NCBI RefSeq assembly: GCF_003600685.1
Contig: NZ_CP032084.1
Coordinates: 1 to 64,000, forward strand
Reading direction: 5' to 3'
Origin: Achromobacter sp. B7
GTDB lineage: Bacteria; Pseudomonadota; Gammaproteobacteria; Burkholderiales; Burkholderiaceae_B
Length of the DNA: 64,000 bases
The notes under the pieces were generated by a model. That model did not search any database and had not been told where the DNA came from. It worked only from the letters and a program-made list of their open reading frames with translations. A program made the position numbers and the translations under genes. Position 1 is the stretch's first letter. The number at the start of each line of letters is the position of its first letter. Positions 23,568-31,418 of the stretch are shown one piece after another.

Positions 23568-24634
23568 TGGATAAGAAACAGGGCGCATCGCGCCTGAGCA
23601 AGGGGAAGCGGCTGCTGGGCGCGGCAACGTTGGCGTTGCTGTCCGCAGGGGCCATGGCGCAGCAAAAGACCTTGTACGTCGGCATGAACGGCGGCGACAT
23701 GGAACGCGCCTTCACGCAATACGTGTTCCCCGATTTCGAGAAAGCCAACAACGTGAAAATCGTCGTCGTGCCCGGCACGTCGACCGACGTACTGGCCAAG
23801 GCGCAAGCCTATAAAGACAACCCGCAGATGCACGTCATGTTCCTGGACGACGGCATCATGGCACGCGCCATCTCCATGAGCCTGTGCCAACAGCTTAATG
23901 ACGACCCCGTCCTGAAAGAGCTGTACCCCACCGCCGTGATGAAAGACCGCATGGCCGCCGGCATCGACATCGGCATGACCGGCCTGGGCTACAACACCAA
24001 GATGTTCGCCGACAAAGGCTGGGCACCGCCCACCTCCTGGATGGACCTGGCCGACCCCAAGTACAAAGGCAAGGTCGTATTCCAGTCCGCCGCCGGCAGC
24101 ACCTTTGGCCTGCACGGCTTCCTGATGTTCAACCGCATCCAGGGCGGCGACGACAAGAACTATGAACCCGGCTTCAAGAAGTGGCCCGACACCATCGGCC
24201 CCAACGTGCTGGAATACATCCCCAACTCGGCCAAGCTGGCCGAAATGATCCAGTCCAACGAAGCCGCCATCTTCCCGCTGACCCCCACCGCCATCGCCCG
24301 CCTGAAAAAGCGCGACATCCCGGTGGAATACGCCCAGCCCAAGGAAGGCTCCGTCATCCTGATGGTGGCTGAATGCGTCATCGCCAAGAACAGCGAACCC
24401 GAACTCTCGCAAAAATTGGCGCTGTACCTCTTGTCCGCCAGCGCGCAGGCCAAGGCACTGGAAATGGGTGGCCACTTCCCATCCAACAAAAACGTCAAGG
24501 CGTCCGCCGCCAGCGCCGACGCGCTCAAGCGCTTCCAGGGCTACATGGAAAACGCCAAGATCCTGGATTGGGACCAGATCAACACTGCGCGCCCCGCCTT
24601 CAACGCCCGCTGGAACCGCACCGTCGAACGTTGA
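23564..24634 (+). CDS. Pot-type ABC transporter periplasmic binding protein (module 1)
   Basis: This receptor for the module 1 transporter has 356 residues. A long signal peptide contains KRLLGAATLALLSAGAMA and cleavage is likely near residue 31. The mature part starts QQKTLYVGMNGGDMERAF, as in PotD-type proteins. Two adjacent ATGs (23564, 23567) share an AGGAG; either is possible. Unusually the receptor gene is last in the operon, whereas in module 2 it is first. Confidence 0.92.
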   Translation: MMDKKQGASRLSKGKRLLGAATLALLSAGAMAQQKTLYVGMNGGDMERAFTQYVFPDFEKANNVKIVVVPGTSTDVLAKAQAYKDNPQMHVMFLDDGIMARAISMSLCQQLNDDPVLKELYPTAVMKDRMAAGIDIGMTGLGYNTKMFADKGWAPPTSWMDLADPKYKGKVVFQSAAGSTFGLHGFLMFNRIQGGDDKNYEPGFKKWPDTIGPNVLEYIPNSAKLAEMIQSNEAAIFPLTPTAIARLKKRDIPVEYAQPKEGSVILMVAECVIAKNSEPELSQKLALYLLSASAQAKALEMGGHFPSNKNVKASAASADALKRFQGYMENAKILDWDQINTARPAFNARWNRTVER

Positions 24635-24715
24635 TAAGATCTTGCAGCGCGCCTGTGGATAAACCGCAAGCGCGCTCGCAAGCAAGCGCCTGCCAGCGTG
24701 CGGCCGGTACGCGCG

Positions 24716-24775
24716 TAGCAGACGCGCGTCTGCTAACACGTCTGCTAACACGCGTCTGCTAACGCGCGTCTGCTA
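24716..24775. repeat. Palindrome plus CGTCTGCTA repeats after module 1
   Basis: A perfect 20-bp palindrome, TAGCAGACGC joined to GCGTCTGCTA, covers 24716-24735. CGTCTGCTA then recurs at 24739, 24753 and 24767, so there are four copies spaced 12 to 14 bases apart. It lies between the receptor stop and the 2-hydroxyacid dehydrogenase gene. Folded as RNA it would give a hairpin without a T-run. Confidence 0.8.
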
Positions 24776-24803
24776 CGCCCGTCCGCCAACAAGGAACCTT
24801 TGC

Positions 24804-25739
24804 ATGCGGCTCATCATCAATTCCGGCGGCCCCGCCGCCATCGACGCATGGCGCGCACAGTTCCACGCCTTCGCGCCGCAGTTGGACGTGGTCGGGTGGC
24901 ATGAAGACGTCGCGCCCGACAGCGTCGATTACGCGTTGGTCTGGGCGCCCGACGCCGGCCGCCTCGCCACGTTCCCCAACCTGAAACTGATCATCAGCGC
25001 GGGCGCCGGCGTCGACCACATCCTGGCCGACCCCCAGCTACCCCGGCACTTGCGCATCGCCCGCATGGTCACCGCCCGCACCCAAACCGAAATGGCCGAA
25101 TTCGTGCTGACGTCCGCGCTGATGCTCACCCGCGACATCAAGCGCGTGGTGAATAACCAGGCACGCCAACATTGGGAACTGTTCGACTCCCTGCGCGTTG
25201 CCGCGGACGTCCGCGTCGGCATCATGGGCCTGGGCCACCTGGGCATCGCCGCCGCGCAACTGCTGTCACGCGTCGGCTTCCCCGTCAGCGGCTGGTCACG
25301 CGGCGCCAGCCAACTCGACGGCCTGCCCTGCTACGCGGGCCAAGCGGAATTCGGCCAATTCCTGGCCAACACCGACCTGCTGGTCTGCCTGCTGCCCGCC
25401 ACCGAGGCCACCAAAGGCATCCTCAACGCCACCACGCTATCGCAGCTGCCGCGCGGCGCCAGCCTGATCAACGCCGGCCGTGGCACGCATATGGTCACGC
25501 AAGACGTCATCGCAGCGCTGGACAGCGGCCAGTTGCACCAAGCGGTGCTGGACGTTTTCGAACAAGAGCCGCTACCGGCGGACTCCCCCTTGTGGACGCA
25601 CCCGCAGATCATCATCACGCCCCATTGCGCGGCGATCCCCGACCGCAAGGAACGCGCCCGTCACACCGCATGGCTGATCGAGGCCAACGAGCGCGGCGAT
25701 GCGCTACCCAACATCTACGATCCGCTACGCGGATATTGA
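24804..25739 (+). CDS. 2-hydroxyacid dehydrogenase (GhrA-like, D-isomer family)
   Basis: This NAD(P)-dependent reductase of 2-oxo acids has 311 residues. The Rossmann motif is GIMGLGHLGIAAAQ, the substrate arginine is in NAGRGTHM, and the catalytic His is in ITPHCAAIPDR. It is closest in style to glyoxylate/hydroxypyruvate reductase A. It follows module 1 in the same direction after a 169-base repeat-bearing gap and could reduce glyoxylate or another oxo acid formed there. AAGGAA precedes the ATG. Confidence 0.88.
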   Translation: MRLIINSGGPAAIDAWRAQFHAFAPQLDVVGWHEDVAPDSVDYALVWAPDAGRLATFPNLKLIISAGAGVDHILADPQLPRHLRIARMVTARTQTEMAEFVLTSALMLTRDIKRVVNNQARQHWELFDSLRVAADVRVGIMGLGHLGIAAAQLLSRVGFPVSGWSRGASQLDGLPCYAGQAEFGQFLANTDLLVCLLPATEATKGILNATTLSQLPRGASLINAGRGTHMVTQDVIAALDSGQLHQAVLDVFEQEPLPADSPLWTHPQIIITPHCAAIPDRKERARHTAWLIEANERGDALPNIYDPLRGY

Positions 25740-25809
25740 GCACACTACCAAGAGGCGTCTATCCCCGCCGGCAGGAATGAACATCAACGCCTAGCATTGG
25801 CACTGGCGC

Positions 25810-25969
25810 CAGCAGCGGCAGCACCAGCACCCGCACCCGCACCAGCACCCGCACCAGCATCAGCACCAGCACCCGCACCAGCATCAGCATCAGCATCAGC
25901 ATCAGCAACAGCATCAGCAACAGCAACGGCAACAGCACCAGCATCAGCATCAAGCAGCAACAGCAGGCA
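25810..25969. repeat. Degenerate CAGCAN/CACCAG hexamer tract
   Basis: About 160 bases are built almost wholly of CAGCAC, CCGCAC, CAGCAT and CAGCAA units. Runs of identical units, such as four CAGCAT in a row, suggest replication slippage. Confidence 0.85.
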
Positions 25970-26192
25970 CTAAGCACGGAGCAGCACCAAGCACCCAGCA
26001 CGCCACACCAATCAAGACGGCCCGGCACCAATCAAGACGACCCCGCACCAACGCGCGTAAGCCCCAAAAGGCCGCCCGCGCGGCCGGCCTGGGGCGGGCC
26101 CCGCAAGATCTTCCAGCCCACCACCACCCTCGCAAAAAAACGCCAAGCACTCCACCCTCCCCCCCTGACGTCAGCGCAAACTGACCGAGCAT

Positions 26193-26349
26193 GGTGTGGC
26201 GGTGGCTGGTGGGAGGCGGGGAGTCGATAAGCCCGAGGGAATCCGAAGGCAGTCGCCGCAGGCGACAACGAGGATGACGACGGGGCAGTCCGGAGCGAAG
26301 GCTCCGGACCGCAATCGTTGACCCGCCTCCCACCAGCCGCCGCCACGCC
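26193..26349. repeat. 157-bp nested inverted-repeat element
   Basis: Two 28-bp arms (26193-26220 and 26322-26349) match in inverted orientation at 26 of 28 positions; the shared core is GCTGGTGGGAGGCGGG. Inside are two more perfect hairpins: GTCGCC-GCA-GGCGAC at 26252-26266 and GTCCGGAGC-GAAG-GCTCCGGAC at 26288-26309. The whole would fold as a long stem with a branched head on either strand. It has the look of a dispersed, MITE-like or REP-like element. Confidence 0.75.
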
Positions 26350-26432
26350 GTGCGTCAAAAGAACCCTCCCCAACAAAAAAACCGCAAAATCCGCAAATCC
26401 CCCAAAGCTACATTGCCCTCCAAGGAGCAAGC

Positions 26433-27266
26433 ATGAAGCCCGAAACCCGATCCCTCTACACCGACCGCCTGGACCCCGTCCTGCGCTGGCTCGCCGCCCA
26501 CCCTGACGCCGACCCTGATCTGCACCAGCTGGCCGACCTGGCTTGCCTGTCGCCGTATCACTTTCACCGGGTCTACCGCGCCATGATGGGCGAAACGGTC
26601 AACGCCACCGTCCAACGCATCCGCATGCATCGCGCCGCCGCTGCCTTGGCCGATTCCCAGGCGCCGTTAAGAGCCATTGCACAACGCGCCGGTTACGACT
26701 CCGACGCCGCCTTCAATCGGGCATTCGGCAACTTCTTCGGCACCCCGCCCGGCCGCTACCGCGCCGCGCGTTCCCAACCCTTAGCCCTTCAGGAGCCTGC
26801 CGTGTACCCCATCGCCATCGAACACTTCCCCGGCGCCACCCTCGCCGTCCTGCCCCACCAAGGCAGCTACCAAGACATCGGCCCCGTCTTTACCCGCGCC
26901 TTCATGCTTGCCTACGGCCGTGGCATCGCCGACCCCGCAACGCCAGGCTTCGGCGTCTACTTCGACGACCCCGAACAAGTCCCCGAAAACAAGCTGCGAT
27001 CCCTGGCCGGCATGGCCGTCAACGTTGACGCCGACTTGGGCGAAGAACTGCAACGCCACATCATTCCCGCCTGCCGCTGCGCCATCCTGACCTACACCGG
27101 CCCCTACAACGAAATGGCCAAACCCTACCAATGGATGTTCTCTGAATGGCTACCCGCCAGCGGCCACCTGCCCGCCGACATCCCCATGTTCGAGCAATAC
27201 CTGAACGACCCCCGCAACACCCCGCCCGCCCAACTGCAAACCCGCATCTGCCTGCCCTTGAAATAA
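26433..27266 (+). CDS. AraC-family regulator with C-terminal GyrI-like domain
   Basis: The 277-residue protein has two AraC helix-turn-helix units at about 25-115 (LHQLADLACLSPYHFHRVYR and GYDSDAAFNRAFGNFFGTPPGRYR). A GyrI-like small-molecule-binding domain follows from about 120 to the end. The layout matches Rob/BmrR-style regulators that sense drugs or other hydrophobic ligands. AAGGAG precedes the ATG. It is monocistronic and converges on the LysR gene; its target is not evident. Confidence 0.9.
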   Translation: MKPETRSLYTDRLDPVLRWLAAHPDADPDLHQLADLACLSPYHFHRVYRAMMGETVNATVQRIRMHRAAAALADSQAPLRAIAQRAGYDSDAAFNRAFGNFFGTPPGRYRAARSQPLALQEPAVYPIAIEHFPGATLAVLPHQGSYQDIGPVFTRAFMLAYGRGIADPATPGFGVYFDDPEQVPENKLRSLAGMAVNVDADLGEELQRHIIPACRCAILTYTGPYNEMAKPYQWMFSEWLPASGHLPADIPMFEQYLNDPRNTPPAQLQTRICLPLK

Positions 27267-27287
27267 GGCCCGGCACGGCGCCACCCG

Positions 27288-28190
27288 CTACCCCAGCACG
27301 CCGGCCAGGTACTGCCTGAGCCACGCGTGCGCCGGGTCGTCCTGATAGCGCTCGTGCCAGTACAACGACACCGTAATCTGCGGCAACGTCAACGGCACCT
27401 TCTGCGTCACGATCCGCGCCGCGCCCGACATCGCGCGTGCAACGCTTACCGGCATCGTCGCAATCAAATCAGACCCTTCCACAATGAACGGGCACACCAG
27501 ATAACTGGACAACGTCGCCACGATCTTGCGGCTGCGGTTCTGCCCCATCAAGATGCGATCAATCGCCGTGCTGAAATACCGCGTGTGCGCCGCCAGATCC
27601 AGATGCCCATAGCTCAGGTACGCGTCCAGGTTCCAACGCTTGCGCAAACACGGATGCCCCTCGCGCACGATGCACACCGCCGGCTCCTGGTACAGAAAGC
27701 GTGTGCGCAGATCCGGCGCCGGGTCAGGAAAATAACCCGCGATCAACTCCACATGGTTCGTGTCCAGCATGCTCAAGCCATGTTGTGGCCGGGCCGGCAC
27801 AATCTGCAATTGGAAGTGCGGCGCATCCACCGCCAGCCGCGGAATCAACTTCGGCAGCAACGTGTATTGCACATAGTCCGTTGCGTACAACGACAACGTG
27901 CGCGATGAATGCGCCGGGTCGAACGCCTCGCGGGTGCGAGTCGCGCGATGCCAGCTTTCCAGCAAGGGCTTGAAGTTCTGATGCAACTCCATCGCGCGCA
28001 ACGTCGGCTGCCACGCACCGCCCTCGCGCACCAGCAACGGGTCGCCGAACAGCTGACGCAGCCGATTCATCGCCGCGCTCATCGCCGGCTGGCTGATGTT
28101 CATCGCCTCGGCCGCGCGCGACACGTTGCGGCACGCCATCAGCGCGTCAAAATGCAAAAGCAGATTCAGGTCCGGATTCTTCACGGCCAT
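27288..28190 (-). CDS. LysR-family regulator, divergent from the Bug/hyu operon
   Basis: This 300-residue regulator has a winged helix at about 8-67 (ALMACRNVSRAAEAMNISQPAMS) and a NodD/LinR-style effector domain. ATG 28190 (MAVKNPDLNLLLHFDAL) is chosen because it gives the usual NLLLHF start; the frame is open further upstream. It faces the Bug/hyuA/hyuB genes across 153 bases holding a good LysR box. Confidence 0.92.
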   Translation of the reverse strand: MAVKNPDLNLLLHFDALMACRNVSRAAEAMNISQPAMSAAMNRLRQLFGDPLLVREGGAWQPTLRAMELHQNFKPLLESWHRATRTREAFDPAHSSRTLSLYATDYVQYTLLPKLIPRLAVDAPHFQLQIVPARPQHGLSMLDTNHVELIAGYFPDPAPDLRTRFLYQEPAVCIVREGHPCLRKRWNLDAYLSYGHLDLAAHTRYFSTAIDRILMGQNRSRKIVATLSSYLVCPFIVEGSDLIATMPVSVARAMSGAARIVTQKVPLTLPQITVSLYWHERYQDDPAHAWLRQYLAGVLG

Positions 28191-28195
28191 GCACC

Positions 28196-28212
28196 TATAA
28201 ATAGCGTTTATA
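28196..28212. promoter_or_regulatory. LysR box between the divergent LysR and Bug genes
   Basis: TATAAA-TAGCG-TTTATA is a perfect 6+5+6 dyad and fits the T-N11-A rule. It lies six bases upstream of the regulator start, which fits autorepression and activation of the 28344 operon. Confidence 0.65.
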
Positions 28213-28343
28213 CAAATATAAGCCCGCAGGGCTGCTGCCCTTGAAGCCAGAAGCCTAGGATGACCCTGTTGTTGCAGCGAACCAGGACCGGACACGCATG
28301 ATCCGGCCACAAGGAAGTTCTATCAACAAGGGGAAACCAAGCC

Positions 28344-29324
28344 ATGAACCAAGGGCTGATACGTCGTTGCTGTCGCATTGCCGCCGGACTCGTGATCTTC
28401 GCCACCGCCAGCGCCGCGCAAGCGGCCTGGCCAGACAAAGTCATCCGCATCGTCGTGCCGTTCGCGGCGGGCGGGTCCACCGATTTGATCGCGCGCAAAA
28501 TCGCCGAAGGACTCGGCCAGCGCCTTTCCGCCAACGTCATTGTTGAAAACCGGCCCGGCGCGGGCGGCACCGTCGGCACCGAATACGTCGCCCGCCAGCC
28601 GGCCGACGGCTACACCATCCTGATGGGATCGGTCAGCACGCACGGCAGCGCGCCCTGCGTGTATTCCAAGCTGCCGTACGACGCCGTCAAGGACTTCACG
28701 CCACTGACCGTGATCGCCACGATTCCGAATGTGATGTCGGTCAACCAGTCAGTGCCCGCCAACAACCTGCAAGAGTTCGTCGCGCTATTGAAGAAGGAAC
28801 CCGAGAAGTATTCCTTCGCGTCCAACGGCCAGGGCACCTCCAACCACCTGGCTGCCGAACTCTTCAAGTCCACCGCCGGCGTCTCCATGGTGCACGTGCC
28901 GTATCGCGGCTCGGGTCCCGCGCTGATCGACCTGGTGGGCGGCCAGATCAACATGATGATGGACGTGGTGATGACGTCCTACCCCTACATCAAGGACGGC
29001 AAGATCAAGGCGCTGGCCGTCACCTCGCCACAGCGCTCCACGCTGCTGCCCGATGTGCCCACCGTCGCGGAATCCGGCTACCCCGGCTACGAAGCCATGG
29101 TGTGGTTCGGCATGTTGGCGCCTGCCAACCTGCCCGAGCCGCTGCGCCAGAAACTTACCGACGGCCTGGTGCAGACGCTGCACGCGCCCGCCATGAAAAC
29201 GTACCTGGAACAACAGGGCGCACAGGTGTCCGACGTGGCCGGCCCCGCCTTCGCCACGATGATCAAAAGCGAGATCAACAAATGGTGCGGCGTCGTCAAG
29301 CAAGCCGGCATTCGCCTGGACTGA
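28344..29324 (+). CDS. Bug-family (tripartite tricarboxylate type) periplasmic binding protein
   Basis: This extracytoplasmic receptor has 326 residues, a signal peptide ending near ASAAQA and the typical WPDKVIRIVVPFAAGGSTDLIARKIAEGL opening. Bug proteins are greatly expanded in Alcaligenaceae and bind organic acids or their amides. No TctA/TctB membrane genes are nearby, so it must borrow a transporter or act as a sensor. It heads the unit with hyuA and hyuB and probably binds their substrate. Confidence 0.93.
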   Translation: MNQGLIRRCCRIAAGLVIFATASAAQAAWPDKVIRIVVPFAAGGSTDLIARKIAEGLGQRLSANVIVENRPGAGGTVGTEYVARQPADGYTILMGSVSTHGSAPCVYSKLPYDAVKDFTPLTVIATIPNVMSVNQSVPANNLQEFVALLKKEPEKYSFASNGQGTSNHLAAELFKSTAGVSMVHVPYRGSGPALIDLVGGQINMMMDVVMTSYPYIKDGKIKALAVTSPQRSTLLPDVPTVAESGYPGYEAMVWFGMLAPANLPEPLRQKLTDGLVQTLHAPAMKTYLEQQGAQVSDVAGPAFATMIKSEINKWCGVVKQAGIRLD

Positions 29325-29360
29325 TCTTGCGCGCCTAGTCCTTTCTTTGGAATCAACGAT

Positions 29361-31418
29361 ATGTATCGCATAGGGATAGACGTCGGGGGCACGTTCACCG
29401 ACTTCACGATGATCGACGAGGACGCGGGCGTCGTGCACTTTCACAAAGTGCCGTCCACCCCGCACGACCCGTCCGAGGCCATTGCCACGGGCATCGGCCA
29501 GATGTTGGCGGACCATGGCGTGCCGCCCTCGCTGGTGTCGCACGTGGGGCACGGCACCACGGTTGCCACCAACCTCATCATCGAACGCAAGGGCGCGCGC
29601 GTCGGCCTCATCACCACGCGCGGCTTTCGTGACGTGCTGGAAATCGGCCGCCAGACCCGCCCGCACCTGTACGACTACAGCGTCGGCAAACCGCCCGTGG
29701 CGGTGCCGCGCGAGTTTCGCATTGAAGTCAGCGAACGCGTGAGCGCATCGGGCGACGTGCTGACCCCGCTGGACGAGGACCAGGTGCTGGCGGCCGCGCG
29801 GCAGTTCGCCGCCGCCGGCATCGAGGCCGTCACCGTCTGCTTTCTGCATGCGTACCGCAATCCCGAGCATGAACGCCGCGCTGCAAAAATCGTGGCCGAG
29901 GCCATGCCGGGCGCCTACATCAGCCTGTCGTCCGACGTGCTGCCTGAATTCCGTGAATACGAACGCCTGTCCACCACCGTGCTGAACGCCGCCGTCGGCC
30001 CCAAGATGGCGCGCTACCTGGAACGCTTCATGCAGCGCGTGCGCGATCTGGACATCGGCCACGAGCCGCACACCATCCATTCCAACGGCGGCCTGATGTC
30101 GATCGGCACCGTGCGCCAGTACCCCGTGCGCACCTGCCTGTCCGGCCCGGCGGCGGGTGTGGTGGGCGCAGCGGCCGTGGGCCGCGCCATCGGCAGCCTG
30201 AACCTGGTTACGTTCGACGTCGGCGGCACCAGCACCGACGTGTCGCTGGTGTGCGAAGGCCGGCCGCTGTTCACCTCGCATCGGCATGTGGCCGGCTACC
30301 CCGTCAAGACCCCCATGGTCGATATTCACGTCATCGGCGCGGGCGGCGGCAGTATCGCGTGGCTGGACGATGCCGGCGCCCTGAAGGTGGGGCCGCACAG
30401 CGCGGGCGCGGTGCCTGGCCCGGTCGGCTACGGCCGTGGCGGCCAGGAGCCCACCATCACCGACGCCGAGATCGCGCTACAGCGCCTGAACCCCGTCGCC
30501 CTGCTGCGTGGCCGCATGCCCGTACACGCCGACGCCGCGCGCGATGTGATCGCGCAGCGCGTGGCGCAGCCGCTGGGCATGGACCTGGAAGCGGCGGCCG
30601 AAGGCATCCTGCGCATCGCGGCGGCCAACATGAGCCGCGCCATCCGCGCCGTGTCCACCGAGCGCGGCTACGACCTGTCCAATTTTGCGCTGTACGCCTA
30701 CGGCGGCGCCGGGCCGCTGCACGCGGTCGAGGTCGCCGAGGAATGCGGCATCCCCGTCGTGATCGTGCCGCAGGAACCCGGCACCATGTGCGCGCGCGGC
30801 ATCCTGCTCAGCGACATCTCGTTTGACTTCGTGCAAAGCGAAATCTCGTTGGCCAGCGAAGCCGGCTGGCCCGCCATTACCGCCATCTTCAATGGCTTGC
30901 GCGAGCAGGCCGAACGCTGGCTGGAACAAGAACGCGTGGACCCCGCGCTGCGCGTCTGCCACAGCGCCATCGACGCCCGCTACGAAGGGCAGAACTTTGA
31001 AGTGCAGGTCAGCGTCGACGGCATGGGCGCGGGCGGCTACGCCGAATTCGCGCGCCGCTTTGCCGACGCGCACGAACGCGAATACGGCTACACGGTCGAT
31101 GACCGCAAGGTGCAGATCATCAACTGCCGCATGCAGGCCGTGGGCCAGGTGGTGAAAGCGCCATTGGCGCCGCGTCACATCGGCGGCGCGTTGCAAGACG
31201 CCAGCCTGGGACGGCGCAAAGCCTACTTCGGCCCGGTGCACGGCTGGCTGGAAACACCCGTCTACGACCGCGACCTGGTGCCGACCGGCGCGCGCTTCAC
31301 CGGCCCCGCCCTGCTTGAGGAAATGAGCTCGACCACGGTGGTGGGCGTGGGCCATGAGGCCAGCGTGGACGACTACGGCAACCTGATCATTCGTTTGCAA
31401 GGAGGCTTGCATGGCTAA
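29361..31418 (+). CDS. hyuA: Hydantoinase/oxoprolinase subunit A
   Basis: This ATP-dependent ring-opening subunit of the N-methylhydantoinase/5-oxoprolinase/acetone-carboxylase family has 685 residues. Actin-like ATPase motifs are visible: GIDVGGTFTDF at the start, GHGTTVATN, TFDVGGTSTDVSL and GAGGGSIAW. It works with subunit B, whose start overlaps its stop by eight bases. The substrate could be a hydantoin, oxoproline or another lactam or ketone. Confidence 0.92.
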   Translation: MYRIGIDVGGTFTDFTMIDEDAGVVHFHKVPSTPHDPSEAIATGIGQMLADHGVPPSLVSHVGHGTTVATNLIIERKGARVGLITTRGFRDVLEIGRQTRPHLYDYSVGKPPVAVPREFRIEVSERVSASGDVLTPLDEDQVLAAARQFAAAGIEAVTVCFLHAYRNPEHERRAAKIVAEAMPGAYISLSSDVLPEFREYERLSTTVLNAAVGPKMARYLERFMQRVRDLDIGHEPHTIHSNGGLMSIGTVRQYPVRTCLSGPAAGVVGAAAVGRAIGSLNLVTFDVGGTSTDVSLVCEGRPLFTSHRHVAGYPVKTPMVDIHVIGAGGGSIAWLDDAGALKVGPHSAGAVPGPVGYGRGGQEPTITDAEIALQRLNPVALLRGRMPVHADAARDVIAQRVAQPLGMDLEAAAEGILRIAAANMSRAIRAVSTERGYDLSNFALYAYGGAGPLHAVEVAEECGIPVVIVPQEPGTMCARGILLSDISFDFVQSEISLASEAGWPAITAIFNGLREQAERWLEQERVDPALRVCHSAIDARYEGQNFEVQVSVDGMGAGGYAEFARRFADAHEREYGYTVDDRKVQIINCRMQAVGQVVKAPLAPRHIGGALQDASLGRRKAYFGPVHGWLETPVYDRDLVPTGARFTGPALLEEMSSTTVVGVGHEASVDDYGNLIIRLQGGLHG

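Larger units (their letters stand above)
25740..26432. other. Gene-free, repeat-rich intergenic island
   Basis: These 693 bases carry no convincing gene on either strand. From left to right they hold a CAGCAN-type low-complexity tract, a short direct repeat (CACCAATCAAGACG at 26006 and 26026), a GC-rich dyad near 26070, a large nested inverted repeat, and an A-rich leader before the AraC gene. Minus-strand frames here read only as Leu/Met or Arg/Pro low-complexity sequence. Confidence 0.75.

Noticed and set aside
24654..24662. DnaA box TGTGGATAA as a sign of a second origin
   Set aside because: A single consensus box with no neighbouring boxes or AT-rich unwinding region; chance is sufficient.
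25759..26031. Minus-strand frame rich in Leu/Met that could look like a membrane peptide
   Set aside because: It is the translation of a CAGCAN repeat tract; no ribosome site, no charged or turn residues typical of real membrane proteins.
25950..26430. Minus-strand frames of 127-132 codons across the nested inverted repeat
   Set aside because: Arg/Pro/Ser/Gly-rich sequence that changes frame freely and reads through both arms of a palindrome; more likely non-coding repeat than gene.
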